NCBI GenBank assembly: GCA_946479335.1
Contig: CAMLFP010000035.1
Span: 1 to 24,819, forward strand
Length of the DNA: 24,819 nucleotides
Direction: 5' to 3'
From: an uncultured Archangium sp.
GTDB taxonomy: Bacteria > Myxococcota > Myxococcia > Myxococcales > Myxococcaceae
Part shown: piece after piece, positions 15,411 to 22,898 of the stretch
How the letters are laid out: every line of letters begins with the position of its first letter
Position numbering within the stretch: position 1 is the first letter of the stretch
Notes under the pieces: model-generated
What the model saw: only the letters and a program-made list of their open reading frames with translations
Told to the model about the DNA's origin: nothing
Database searches by the model: none
Program-made: the position numbers and the translations under genes

Positions 15411-15449
15411 CGAGCGCGATTCAGTCGCTCCCGCGGCGTCATATTTCCG

Positions 15450-15455
15450 TAGGCT
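15450..15455 (+). promoter_or_regulatory. TAGGCT, candidate -10 box of a leaderless CoA-ligase transcript
   Basis: TAGGCT lies 9 nt before the ATG at 15465, with no Shine-Dalgarno sequence between. An AT-rich TCATATTTCC lies just upstream and could also contribute. No clear -35 is seen. Confidence 0.38.
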
Positions 15456-15464
15456 GCGCGCGCC

Positions 15465-17012
15465 ATGCCGCTCGATCCGTTCAACCTCCCGGAGCGCCTC
15501 AACCTGGCGCAGGTGTTCCTCCACGCGCAGGCGCAACGCCACCCGGAGCGCACGGCCGTCATCTTCGAAGACCAGCGCCTCTCGTATGCGCAGGTGTCAG
15601 ACGCCACGCATCGCGCGGCGGCGGTGTTCCGCGGGCTCGGGCTCGAGCAGGAACAGCGCGTGCTGTTGATGTTGCCCGACGTGCCGCAGTTCGCGTCGGC
15701 GTGGTTCGGCACGGTGGAGATGGGCGGCGTGGTGAGCGCGGTCAACCCCGGCCTCAAGCCCGACGAGGTGACGTACTACCTGAACTACACGCGCGCGAAG
15801 CTGGTGGTGACCGACGCGGCGACCGCGGCCACCATCGACGCGGTGCTGCCTCGCTGCCCGTACGTGAAGCACGTGCTGGTCGCCGGCGGGAACGCGGGCC
15901 GGCACCTCGACTACGACGCAGAGCTCGAGCGCGCGCAGCCCGGCGGCGCGGTGGCCGACACCACGAAGGAAGACGTCGGCGTGTGGCTCTACACCTCGGG
16001 CTCCACCGGCTTCCCGAAGGCGGCGGTGCACAAGCACGGTGACTTCGTCTTCAACGCGCTGACCTACGGCCTGCCGATTCTCGGGTACGGCGAGCGCGAC
16101 GTGTGCCTCTCGATGCCGCGGCTGGCGTTCGGCTACGGCCTGGGCACGAACCTGCTGTTCCCCTTCCTCGCCGGTTCGACGGTGGCGCTCTTCAGGGACA
16201 AGCCGACCCCGGAGAAGTTCTACGAGCTGCTCGCGAAGCACCGGCCGACGGTCTTCACCGCGGTGCCCACGGTGCTCAACCAGCTCCTCAACGCGAAGGA
16301 GCTCGACGGCGCAGACTTCTCGTCGCTGCGCGTGGCCATCAGCGCGGGCGAGGCCTTGCCCGCGGAGCTCTACCAGCGGTGGAAGAAGCGCACCGGCGTG
16401 GAGGTGCTCGACGGCATCGGCAGCGCGGAGATGTTCCACATCTTCATCACCAACCGCCTGGGCGACGTGAAGCTGGGCTCGCTGGGCCGCGTGGTCGAGG
16501 GCTACCAGGCGCGCGTCTGCGACGACGAAGGGCGCGAGCTGCCGCGTGGAGACATCGGCACGCTGTGGGTGAAAGGCGAGTCGATGGCGCTCGAGTACTG
16601 GCAGCAGCGCAGCAAGTCGAAGACCACCTTCCGCGGCGAGTGGTGCGTGTCGGCCGACAAGTTCCAGCAGACCGAAGACGGCTACTTCTATTTCTGCGGC
16701 CGCGGCGACGACATGCTCAAGGTGAGCGGCAAGTGGCTCTCGCCGGTCGAGGTGGAGAACGTGCTGCTGCAGCACCCGGCGGTGCGCGAAGCGGCCATCG
16801 TCGCCTTCAAGGACTCCGACGGGCTCGACAAGCCGCGCGCGTACGTCGCGTTGAATGACGGGCACGCCGCGAGCGACGAGCTGGGCGAAGCCATCAAGGC
16901 GCACGTGCGCGCCACGCTGGAGCCCTTCAAGGCGCCGCGGCAGGTGAAGTTCATCGCCGCGCTCCCGCGGAGCGACCGCGGCAAGGTCCTCAAGACGGAG
17001 CTGCGAGACTGA
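15465..17012 (+). CDS. Benzoate-CoA ligase family acyl-AMP ligase
   Basis: A 515-residue AMP-forming CoA ligase of full length. The nucleotide loop LYTSGSTGFPKAAVH is at 175-189, VLDGIGSAEMFHIFI at about 314-328, the hinge motif GRGDDMLKVSGKWLSPVEVE at about 412-431 and the catalytic Lys507 in RSDRGKVLK. The combination SAGEALPAELYQRW plus GIGS-EM-HIF is characteristic of benzoate- and 2-aminobenzoate-CoA ligases rather than acetyl-CoA synthetases. It activates an aryl acid with ATP and CoA in the cytoplasm, probably the entry step for the ring-degradation genes at 8228-11273. Its stop overlaps the start of the creatininase-family gene by one base. The exact aryl substrate (benzoate, 2-aminobenzoate or other) cannot be fixed from sequence inspection. 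Confidence 0.85.
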   Translation: MPLDPFNLPERLNLAQVFLHAQAQRHPERTAVIFEDQRLSYAQVSDATHRAAAVFRGLGLEQEQRVLLMLPDVPQFASAWFGTVEMGGVVSAVNPGLKPDEVTYYLNYTRAKLVVTDAATAATIDAVLPRCPYVKHVLVAGGNAGRHLDYDAELERAQPGGAVADTTKEDVGVWLYTSGSTGFPKAAVHKHGDFVFNALTYGLPILGYGERDVCLSMPRLAFGYGLGTNLLFPFLAGSTVALFRDKPTPEKFYELLAKHRPTVFTAVPTVLNQLLNAKELDGADFSSLRVAISAGEALPAELYQRWKKRTGVEVLDGIGSAEMFHIFITNRLGDVKLGSLGRVVEGYQARVCDDEGRELPRGDIGTLWVKGESMALEYWQQRSKSKTTFRGEWCVSADKFQQTEDGYFYFCGRGDDMLKVSGKWLSPVEVENVLLQHPAVREAAIVAFKDSDGLDKPRAYVALNDGHAASDELGEAIKAHVRATLEPFKAPRQVKFIAALPRSDRGKVLKTELRD

Positions 17013-17734
17013 TGCTGCACGAAGCCCGAACCCTGAGCTGGCCGCGCGTGAAGGCCCTCGCCGAAGGCGGCGCCGTCGCGCTGTTGCCCATCGGCAGCAC
17101 CGAAGCGCACGGCCCGCACCTCCCGCTGTGCGTCGACGTGGTCATCGCCGAGGAGGTGTGCCGCCGCGTCGCGAAGAAGCTGCCGCGCGACGCCGTGATG
17201 TTCCCCGCCATCACCTACGCGCTGACCGACTTCGCGGCGCCGTTCTCGGGCACCGTCACCCTGCCCGGCGACGTCGCGGGCGCGCTCATCGCCGGCGTGC
17301 TGCACGGCATCGCCGCGAGCGGCTTCACCACCATCGCCGTCATCAACCACCACCTGGAGCCCGCGCACTTCCGCGTGGTGCACGAGGCCGCGAAGCGCGT
17401 CACCACCGCGCGCGTCGTGGTGGCCGACCATCGCCGCGCGCCGACCGGCCCGCTGCTGGGCGACGAGTTCATGTACGGCGGTGGCCACGCCGGTGAATAC
17501 GAGACCAGCCTGATGCTGGCCGCGGCGCCACACCTGGTCGACGAAGCCGCGCGCGCGGCGCTCCCCGACGTGAACGTCAGCCTGGTCGATGCCATCAAGC
17601 GCGGCGTGAAAGACTTCGTCGAAGCCGGCGGGCCCGACGCCTACTTCGGCACCCCGGCCCGCGCGACGGCGCAAGAGGGCGAGCGGCTCTTCGAGATCTT
17701 GAGTGACGCCGCGGTGACGCTCCTTTCGACCTGA
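17012..17734 (+). CDS. Creatininase-family metal-dependent amidohydrolase
   Basis: A 240-residue creatininase-family protein. Metal ligands expected for the family are visible: Glu31 and His33 in PIGSTEAHGPHLPL, Asp42, and an HxE pair His114-x-Glu116 in INHHLE, which matches the creatininase H-x-E arrangement better than the HGGN of formamide hydrolases in the family. HAGEYETS at 159-166 is the usual downstream motif. Such enzymes hydrolyse cyclic or linear amides with two metal ions. Its ATG overlaps the ligase stop (TGATG), so both are co-translated. A hydrolytic step on a ring or amide intermediate of the same pathway is therefore likely. True creatinine breakdown is not supported by context. 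Confidence 0.83.
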   Translation: MLHEARTLSWPRVKALAEGGAVALLPIGSTEAHGPHLPLCVDVVIAEEVCRRVAKKLPRDAVMFPAITYALTDFAAPFSGTVTLPGDVAGALIAGVLHGIAASGFTTIAVINHHLEPAHFRVVHEAAKRVTTARVVVADHRRAPTGPLLGDEFMYGGGHAGEYETSLMLAAAPHLVDEAARAALPDVNVSLVDAIKRGVKDFVEAGGPDAYFGTPARATAQEGERLFEILSDAAVTLLST

Positions 17735-17819
17735 CGCAGACCCCGCGACACGCGCAACGGACACATCGCGCGATTTTGGGTGACGGCGCGGGCGCACTCG
17801 GCATGTGATGCCGCCACTC

Positions 17820-19112
17820 ATGCGTTTCTGGTTTCTGACGTGCCTGTTGATGGCCGCAGTCGCATCCGCTGCCCCGAAGAAGCCGGTCGTCGTCGTCGAT
17901 GGCAGCTCCGCAATGGTGAAGCTGCTGAGCAAGAGCCTCGGCGCGAAGTACGCCGTCATCGCGGCGGGGAAGCGCGGCGGCGAGGTGGCGTTCATCAACG
18001 TCACCGCCGAAGGCAAGCAGCTCACGCTCTCGGTGTTGAACGCCGCTGACGGCGCGGAGCTCGGCGTCGTCTCGGTGGCGGGCACCGCGAAGAAGCCGCC
18101 GAAGTCGCTCCCGAAGCCGAAGCTCAACGCGCTGCTGACCGCGCTGGGCGCCGCGCACGCCACGCCGCCGGCCGCGAAGCCCGAGCCCCAGCCGCCCGAG
18201 CCCGCGAAGACCGAGCCGCCGCCCGCGGAGCCTCCGCGCGAAGAGCCGAAGCCCGCCGAAGAGAAGCCGGTGGAGAAGCCGGTGGAGAAGCCCGCGGCCG
18301 CCGAGGCCCCGGCGCCGAAGCCGGCTCCGGAGCCCGTCGCGGAGGAGAAGCCCGCCGCGCCCGCGCCTGCCGAGCCGAGCGCGCCGGCAAAACCGTCGCC
18401 GCACTTCGCCTTCCGCGCGTCGGTGCAGGGCGGCATCTTCAACCGCAACCTGTACGCCGTCGGCTCGCTCACCGATCAGCCGTACAACTCGTCGCACCCC
18501 GCGTCGGGCGCGTTCAGCGCCGCGCTGGCCGTCTACCCGGGCGCCGGCTTCACCTCGAACTTCCTCGCGCACCTCGGCGCCTTCATCAGCGCCGACTTCG
18601 GGTTGAACCTGCGCTCGCGCGCCGTCAACGGTTCGTTCCACGCGGTGCACTCCAGCTCGCGGCTGCGCTTCGGCGCGCTGGGCCGCATTCCACTCAGCGA
18701 CGACTTCAGCCTCGAGCTGCACGCGGGCTACTCGCGGCACACCCTCTTCACGTACGTGGTCGAGGCCAACGTCACCAACGCCACGCCCGACATGCTGCTC
18801 AACGGCTTCCGCGGCGGCGCGCTGGCGCGCTGGCACCTCGCGGGACCGGTGGAGCTCGAGTTCGGCGGCGCCGCCCAGTACGTCGCCAGCCTCGGCTCGC
18901 TGCGGGTCGATTTCCCCAAGGCCACCGCGTTCGCCATCGACGCCACGCTCGCGTTCTCCATCGAGCTGGTCGAACACCTGCGCCTGCGGTTCAGCGGCGA
19001 GTGGCAGCGCTACTTCATCACCCTGAACGGCGACGCGAGCTCGCCGTACCAGACGCGCGCGGTGGGCGACCAATACGTGTGGGTCTCCAGCGGCCTGCAG
19101 TGGTCGATGTGA
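17820..19112 (+). CDS. Secreted Pro-rich protein with C-terminal outer-membrane barrel
   Basis: A 430-residue protein with a classical signal peptide (MRFWFLTCLLMAAVASAA, cut near residue 18). An N-terminal globular part (about 19-110) follows, then a Pro/Glu/Ala/Lys-rich linker at about 113-194 with PVEKP repeats like TonB spacers. The C-terminal part (about 195-430) alternates hydrophobic and polar residues in amphipathic strands and ends in Trp-Ser-Met, compatible with an outer-membrane beta-barrel. In-frame starts exist at 17805 (GTG) and 17808 (ATG), but 17820 gives the best signal peptide. Its promoter region (17735-17819) shows no clear motif. The Pro-rich linker could span the periplasm or bind peptidoglycan. 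No specific function is recognised. Confidence 0.7.
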   Translation: MRFWFLTCLLMAAVASAAPKKPVVVVDGSSAMVKLLSKSLGAKYAVIAAGKRGGEVAFINVTAEGKQLTLSVLNAADGAELGVVSVAGTAKKPPKSLPKPKLNALLTALGAAHATPPAAKPEPQPPEPAKTEPPPAEPPREEPKPAEEKPVEKPVEKPAAAEAPAPKPAPEPVAEEKPAAPAPAEPSAPAKPSPHFAFRASVQGGIFNRNLYAVGSLTDQPYNSSHPASGAFSAALAVYPGAGFTSNFLAHLGAFISADFGLNLRSRAVNGSFHAVHSSSRLRFGALGRIPLSDDFSLELHAGYSRHTLFTYVVEANVTNATPDMLLNGFRGGALARWHLAGPVELEFGGAAQYVASLGSLRVDFPKATAFAIDATLAFSIELVEHLRLRFSGEWQRYFITLNGDASSPYQTRAVGDQYVWVSSGLQWSM

Positions 19113-19123
19113 GTCGTTCGGTT

Positions 19124-19145
19124 CACTTGCGCTAATACCAAAGTG
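19124..19145. promoter_or_regulatory. Inverted repeat CACTT-N12-AAGTG upstream of lysR, candidate autoregulatory site
   Basis: Perfect 5-bp arms with a 12-bp spacer lie about 38 bp before the regulator's ATG. A weak promoter (TTGCGC, 17 bp, TACTGA at 19127-19155) overlaps the repeat, so binding would affect its own transcription. The binding protein is inferred. Confidence 0.4.
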
Positions 19146-19182
19146 TCGCTACTGAATGCGCTCACCTCAAGGAGCGCAACTC

Positions 19183-20073
19183 ATGCAGCTCGAATCGCTG
19201 AAGATGTTCGTCGACGTGGTCGAGACCGGCTCGTTCTCGCGGGCAGCGCAGCTCAACCACGTGACGCAGTCGGCGGTCAGCCAGCAGATCCGCGCGCTGG
19301 AGACGCGGTACGAGCAGCGGTTGCTCTCGCGCAGCGCGCGGCAGGTGACGCCCACGCCGGCCGGTGAGCGCCTGTTCCGCGGGTGCAAGGAGATCCTCTC
19401 GCGCTTCACGGAGGTGGAAGCGGAGATCCGCGAGCAGGCCACGGAGATCTCCGGCAGCGCGACGGTGTCGGCCATCTACACGGTGGGCCTCCACGAACTG
19501 CACAGCATCCAGAAGGAGCTGTTGCGCACGCACCCGCGCGTCAACGTGCGGCTCAACTACCGGCGCAGCGACCAGGTCTACGACGACGTGATTCTGGGCG
19601 CGGCCGACCTGGGCCTCGTGGCGTACCCCACGCCGCGCGCCGGCGTCGACATCGTGCCCTTCCGCGAAGACAGGCTGGTGCTGGTGGTGCCGCCCGGGCA
19701 CGCGCTGGCGAGCAAGGGCAAGGTGTCGCTCAGCGCGGTGGCCGGCCTCCCGTTCATCGGCTTCGACCGCGAGGCGCCGACGCGCAAGGGCACCGACAAG
19801 GTGTTCCGCGACAAGGGCATCGAGCTCAACGTCACCATGGAGATGGACAACGTCGAGACCATCAAGCGCGCCATCGAGCTGGGCCTCGGCGTCTCGGTGC
19901 TGCCGTCGCAGACGGTGAAGCAGGAGGTCGCGGCGGGCTCGCTGGTGGCCAAGCAGTTCTCGGAGGCCGGCTTCACGCGGCCCATCGGCATCCTGGTGCG
20001 CAAAGGCAAGTACCTCTCGCGCGCGTCGCAGGCGGTGCTCGACGCGTTCAAGCACTCCAAGTCAGACGAGTGA
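19183..20073 (+). CDS. LysR-family transcriptional regulator (CysB/CysL-like)
   Basis: A 296-residue LysR-type regulator. The helix-turn-helix lies at about residues 3-62 (LKMFVDVVETGSFSRAAQLN, HVTQSAVSQQIRALE). The effector domain begins at about residue 87, with VSVLPSQTVKQEV typical of the second subdomain. The ATG at 19183 is chosen over the one at 19156 because AAGGAG at 19169-19174 lies 8 nt upstream and because the N terminus then matches the family. It follows the outer-membrane protein gene by 70 bp and converges on the aspartyl-protease-like gene (1-nt gap). An inverted repeat upstream suggests autoregulation. The target could be the neighbouring outer-membrane gene or the catabolic genes; the effector is unknown. 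Confidence 0.87.
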   Translation: MQLESLKMFVDVVETGSFSRAAQLNHVTQSAVSQQIRALETRYEQRLLSRSARQVTPTPAGERLFRGCKEILSRFTEVEAEIREQATEISGSATVSAIYTVGLHELHSIQKELLRTHPRVNVRLNYRRSDQVYDDVILGAADLGLVAYPTPRAGVDIVPFREDRLVLVVPPGHALASKGKVSLSAVAGLPFIGFDREAPTRKGTDKVFRDKGIELNVTMEMDNVETIKRAIELGLGVSVLPSQTVKQEVAAGSLVAKQFSEAGFTRPIGILVRKGKYLSRASQAVLDAFKHSKSDE

Positions 20074-20074
20074 C

Positions 20075-21493
20075 CTACTCGGGGTCTTGCGGTTCCTGCT
20101 CCAGCGGCGGCGCGAGCTGCTGCAACGCGCGGCGGTAGAGTTCGAGCAACTGCGTGCGCGCGTCACCGGTGGCGGTGCGCACGCCGGGCTGGCACTCACA
20201 TGACAGGCGACCGCTGACGCTCTCGCGCGCCCACGCGCAGACGCCGGGGCACTGCGGCAGCGGGCTCTCCTCCAACATGCCGGGGGTGGCGCCGGTCGCA
20301 GCGACGAAGGCGTTCGCGCAGCCAGGCAGCTCGCTGAGCTTCGCCCACGGGAAGACATGGTGCGTGCTGACGCCGCGCCCGGTGGGAGAGAAGGAGAAGC
20401 CGACGCCGCACGCGCGCTCTCCGCCCGCGACGTCGAGCGAGAGCTGCGCGCCGTCGGGCAGCGGGCTCCACACCATCACCGTCGCGCGCAACTGCCCGCG
20501 CGTCACCGCCGCGTGGAGCTCGAAGCAGTTCTCCGCGCTGGTGACGCCGTCGCGCTCGCACTTCGCGCGCCCACCCGACACGAAGACGCGCGGGCGCCAC
20601 AACACCAGCAGGTTCTCCTGCACGTCCCACGTGGTGACGAAGTGGCTCCATACGTCGGCCCCCACCACGCCCTGCGCGGCGTGCGGCGGCGCGCCCTTTT
20701 CCAACTCCAGCATTCCGTCGGTGACCCCGAAGCCCTGGGCGAGCTCCAACGTTTCGTAGGCGAGCCCGCGCAGCTGCGAGAACTCCGGCGGGAGGTCCTT
20801 CGGCACCGGCAACCCTTCGAGCAGCTCGAGGCCGGGCTTCAAGCCCGCGGCGCGCACGCGCGTCTCGTACAGGCGCGTCTTCGGCTCCGAGAGCGAGAGC
20901 AGCACGGCGGCGTCGAGCTGCGCGGGCCCCTGCCGCACGCGCAGCGTCAGCAAGGGCACGTCGGTGCGCGGCTCGCGCGTCACCGTCAGCACCTGCGCGT
21001 CGCCCCCGCGCTTCTCCAGCTCCGCGAGCCACTTCGCGCGCGGCTGCGACGGGCGGAACCGCAGCGTGCGCGTCGCGGGGTTCACCTCGAGCGCGACGTC
21101 AGAGAGCTCGCGCTGACCGAAGACCACGATGCACGCGTTGCCCTGCGCCAGCGCCGCTTCGAAGGGGCGGAAGTGCTTGCCGCCCACCACGAGGCCAGAC
21201 ACGCGCGTGAGCGGGTACGCCTCGTCGGGCCCGAAGGCGTCAGGCACCTTCACCTCGGCGATGACCTCGCGCGCACCGCACCCGGAGGTGATGAAGCTGA
21301 CCGGCTGCGACGGGTCGAAGCTGAGCTCCGCGGGTTGCCCGTCGAGTTCGGCGTCGGCCACCACGCGCACCGCGGGCGCCGGTGCGAGGTCGAGCGTCAG
21401 CCCCTGCAGCGACGAGATGCGCTCGCCGGCGACCTCGCGGTGACACGCGGCGAACGCGAGCAGCAGCGCGACGGCTTCAGTTGCCCGCGTCAG
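20075..21493 (-). CDS. Divergent aspartyl-protease-like lipoprotein with probable CTG start
   Basis: The usual start codons give only a GTG at 21370 (431 residues), which would lack any export signal. The frame continues upstream to a CTG at 21493 preceded by GGAG at 6-nt spacing, adding TRATEAVALLLAFAAC, a plausible lipoprotein signal with Cys17 lipidated (Phe at -3 is unusual). The mature protein has many cysteines, fitting export. It weakly resembles retropepsin-like aspartyl proteases: an early strand-turn DAELDGQPAELSFDPSQ where the catalytic DTG would be but is missing, and GVVGADVWSHFVTTWD like the family's G-x-LG-D-x-L motif. It is probably catalytically inactive. The CTG overlaps the lolA 3' end, so expression is likely coupled. 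Fold and start are inferences; the gene itself is secure. Confidence 0.62.
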   Translation of the reverse strand: MTRATEAVALLLAFAACHREVAGERISSLQGLTLDLAPAPAVRVVADAELDGQPAELSFDPSQPVSFITSGCGAREVIAEVKVPDAFGPDEAYPLTRVSGLVVGGKHFRPFEAALAQGNACIVVFGQRELSDVALEVNPATRTLRFRPSQPRAKWLAELEKRGGDAQVLTVTREPRTDVPLLTLRVRQGPAQLDAAVLLSLSEPKTRLYETRVRAAGLKPGLELLEGLPVPKDLPPEFSQLRGLAYETLELAQGFGVTDGMLELEKGAPPHAAQGVVGADVWSHFVTTWDVQENLLVLWRPRVFVSGGRAKCERDGVTSAENCFELHAAVTRGQLRATVMVWSPLPDGAQLSLDVAGGERACGVGFSFSPTGRGVSTHHVFPWAKLSELPGCANAFVAATGATPGMLEESPLPQCPGVCAWARESVSGRLSCECQPGVRTATGDARTQLLELYRRALQQLAPPLEQEPQDPE

Positions 21494-22193
21494 GCGAGGC
21501 TCCGGGCTTCAGGAAGTCCTGCAGCTGCGTGCCGGGCGGCGGCGCGATGTGGAACTTGTCTTCCGTGACGCCGTCGACGTTGGTGTGCAACTCGGAGAAC
21601 GAGATGGCGTTCTCGCTGCCGTCGGGGTCGATGACCGTGCTCTTGAGCACCGAGGCGGTCTTCTCGTCGACCTCGAGGAAGATCTTCTTGAAGCGCGGGT
21701 CGGGCAGCAGCGGCGTCAGCTCCAGCTGCGTGCCCTGGCACTTCGCGCACGCCTTCTTCTGGATGGAGAACTCGTTCTCCAGCTTGCCGACGCCGAAGAG
21801 GAAGGTGACCGACGCCGAGAGCTGGCTGGTGTCCAACGCCGCGCGCGTAATCAACTTCGCCGCCGGGTCGTGCATCAGCACGCGGTCCTTCGCGAGCACG
21901 AAGGTCTTGGGGCCGGGCGTCGCGTACTCCCAGCGCATCAGCGCGGGCTTCAAGAACAACACCTGACCGGTCGACACCGTGGTGCGCTTGAAGAGTTTGT
22001 ACGTGTACTCCTGCTTGAAGGCGGCCGTGAAGTTGGTGGTCTTCTCGTAGAAGGCCTGCATGCGGTCGACGAGTTCCTTCACGTCGGGCGGCAGCGGCGC
22101 CTTCTTCACCGCGGCCGGCGGCGCGTCGGGCGCGAGGCCCGCGTCAGGAGTCGCCGAGAGGGTCAACGCGAGCGCCAGCGTGTGCAGGTTCAT
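21477..22193 (-). CDS. lolA: Outer-membrane lipoprotein carrier protein LolA-like
   Basis: A 238-residue periplasmic protein with an N-terminal signal peptide (MNLHTLALALTLSA). The Lol pattern is recognisable: VDRMQAFYEKTTNFTAAFKQ at about 42-61, GQVLFLKPALMRWEYATPGP at about 76-95, then the beta-sheet half-barrel up to about residue 218. LolA shuttles lipoproteins from the inner membrane LolCDE complex to the outer membrane. An unusual Cys149-x2-Cys152 (ACAKCQG) pair sits in the middle, perhaps a disulfide. AAGGA lies 6 nt before the ATG. It follows trmH by 33 nt and overlaps the start of the downstream lipoprotein. The Asp/Pro-rich termini are longer than usual. Having a lipoprotein partner immediately downstream is consistent with its role. 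Confidence 0.82.
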   Translation of the reverse strand: MNLHTLALALTLSATPDAGLAPDAPPAAVKKAPLPPDVKELVDRMQAFYEKTTNFTAAFKQEYTYKLFKRTTVSTGQVLFLKPALMRWEYATPGPKTFVLAKDRVLMHDPAAKLITRAALDTSQLSASVTFLFGVGKLENEFSIQKKACAKCQGTQLELTPLLPDPRFKKIFLEVDEKTASVLKSTVIDPDGSENAISFSELHTNVDGVTEDKFHIAPPPGTQLQDFLKPGASPDAGN

Positions 22194-22226
22194 GGTGTTC
22201 CTTTGACGGAGCGCGCGGTGGCGCCT

Positions 22227-22898
22227 TCACTTGTTGCGGTACAGCCGCCCGCGCTGCTTGACGGACAGCAACGAGAACTGCTCGGTGAGCTGCTGCTTCT
22301 CCACGTCGCTCAAATCGCCCTGGGCGCCGAAATGTTCCACGCGCCACGAAATCGCCCGCGTCACGCAGGCCGAGGCCGCCGCGGAGATATTCATGCTCTG
22401 CGAGAAGCCCCGCATGGGGATCCAGAACGTGCCGTCGGCGTGCTGCAACACTTCTTCACTCACGCCGAAGCGCTCGTTGCCCAGCACCAGCGCGATCTTC
22501 GTGTCGAACTTGAGCTCGTAGAGGCTCGTCGCGCCCGGCTGAATCGCCGACGCCAGCACCTTGTAGCCGCGGCCCTTGAGCACCTCGGCGCAGGTCTTGA
22601 AGTCCTTGTACACGTGGAGGTCGAGCCACTTGTCGCAGCCCTGCGTCACCGCGCCGTTGGGCGCGAACTTCACGTTCGGGTTGCGGATGATGTGGACGTC
22701 TTGCAGCCCCATGCCCTCGCAGGTGCGCAGCACCGCGGCCATGTTGAAGGTGTCTTCGAGCCGGTCGAGGACGACGGTCACGCTGCGCGTACGCAACGAG
22801 ACGACCTGCGCGATGCGCTCCTTGCGGCCATCCAGCAGGAGCTCCGCGGGCGCCGGCTTGCCCTCGTGCACCTCGTACTTCGGCCCGCCACCGCTCAT
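22227..22898 (-). CDS. trmH: TrmH-family (SpoU) RNA 2'-O-ribose methyltransferase
   Basis: A 223-residue SPOUT methyltransferase. Motif 1 is LEDTFNMAAVLRTCEGMGL (about 47-65, including the catalytic Arg in VLRTC), motif 2 ALVLGNERFGVSEEVL in the middle, and motif 3 IPMRGFSQSMNISAAASACV forming the SAM-binding knot. The C-terminal extension (LSDVEKQQLTEQFSLL, then KQRGRLYRNK) resembles that of tRNA Gm18 methyltransferase TrmH. The frame is open to 22967, but the ATG at 22898 overlaps the obgE stop (ATGA) and fits the family length, so it is preferred. It likely methylates tRNA position G18; another RNA target is possible. Co-translation with obgE places it in the translation/ribosome block. 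Confidence 0.82.
   Translation of the reverse strand: MSGGGPKYEVHEGKPAPAELLLDGRKERIAQVVSLRTRSVTVVLDRLEDTFNMAAVLRTCEGMGLQDVHIIRNPNVKFAPNGAVTQGCDKWLDLHVYKDFKTCAEVLKGRGYKVLASAIQPGATSLYELKFDTKIALVLGNERFGVSEEVLQHADGTFWIPMRGFSQSMNISAAASACVTRAISWRVEHFGAQGDLSDVEKQQLTEQFSLLSVKQRGRLYRNK

Noticed and set aside
17735..17819. Gap between the creatininase-family gene and the outer-membrane protein searched for terminator or promoter
   Set aside because: No stem with T-run and no convincing promoter hexamers were found.
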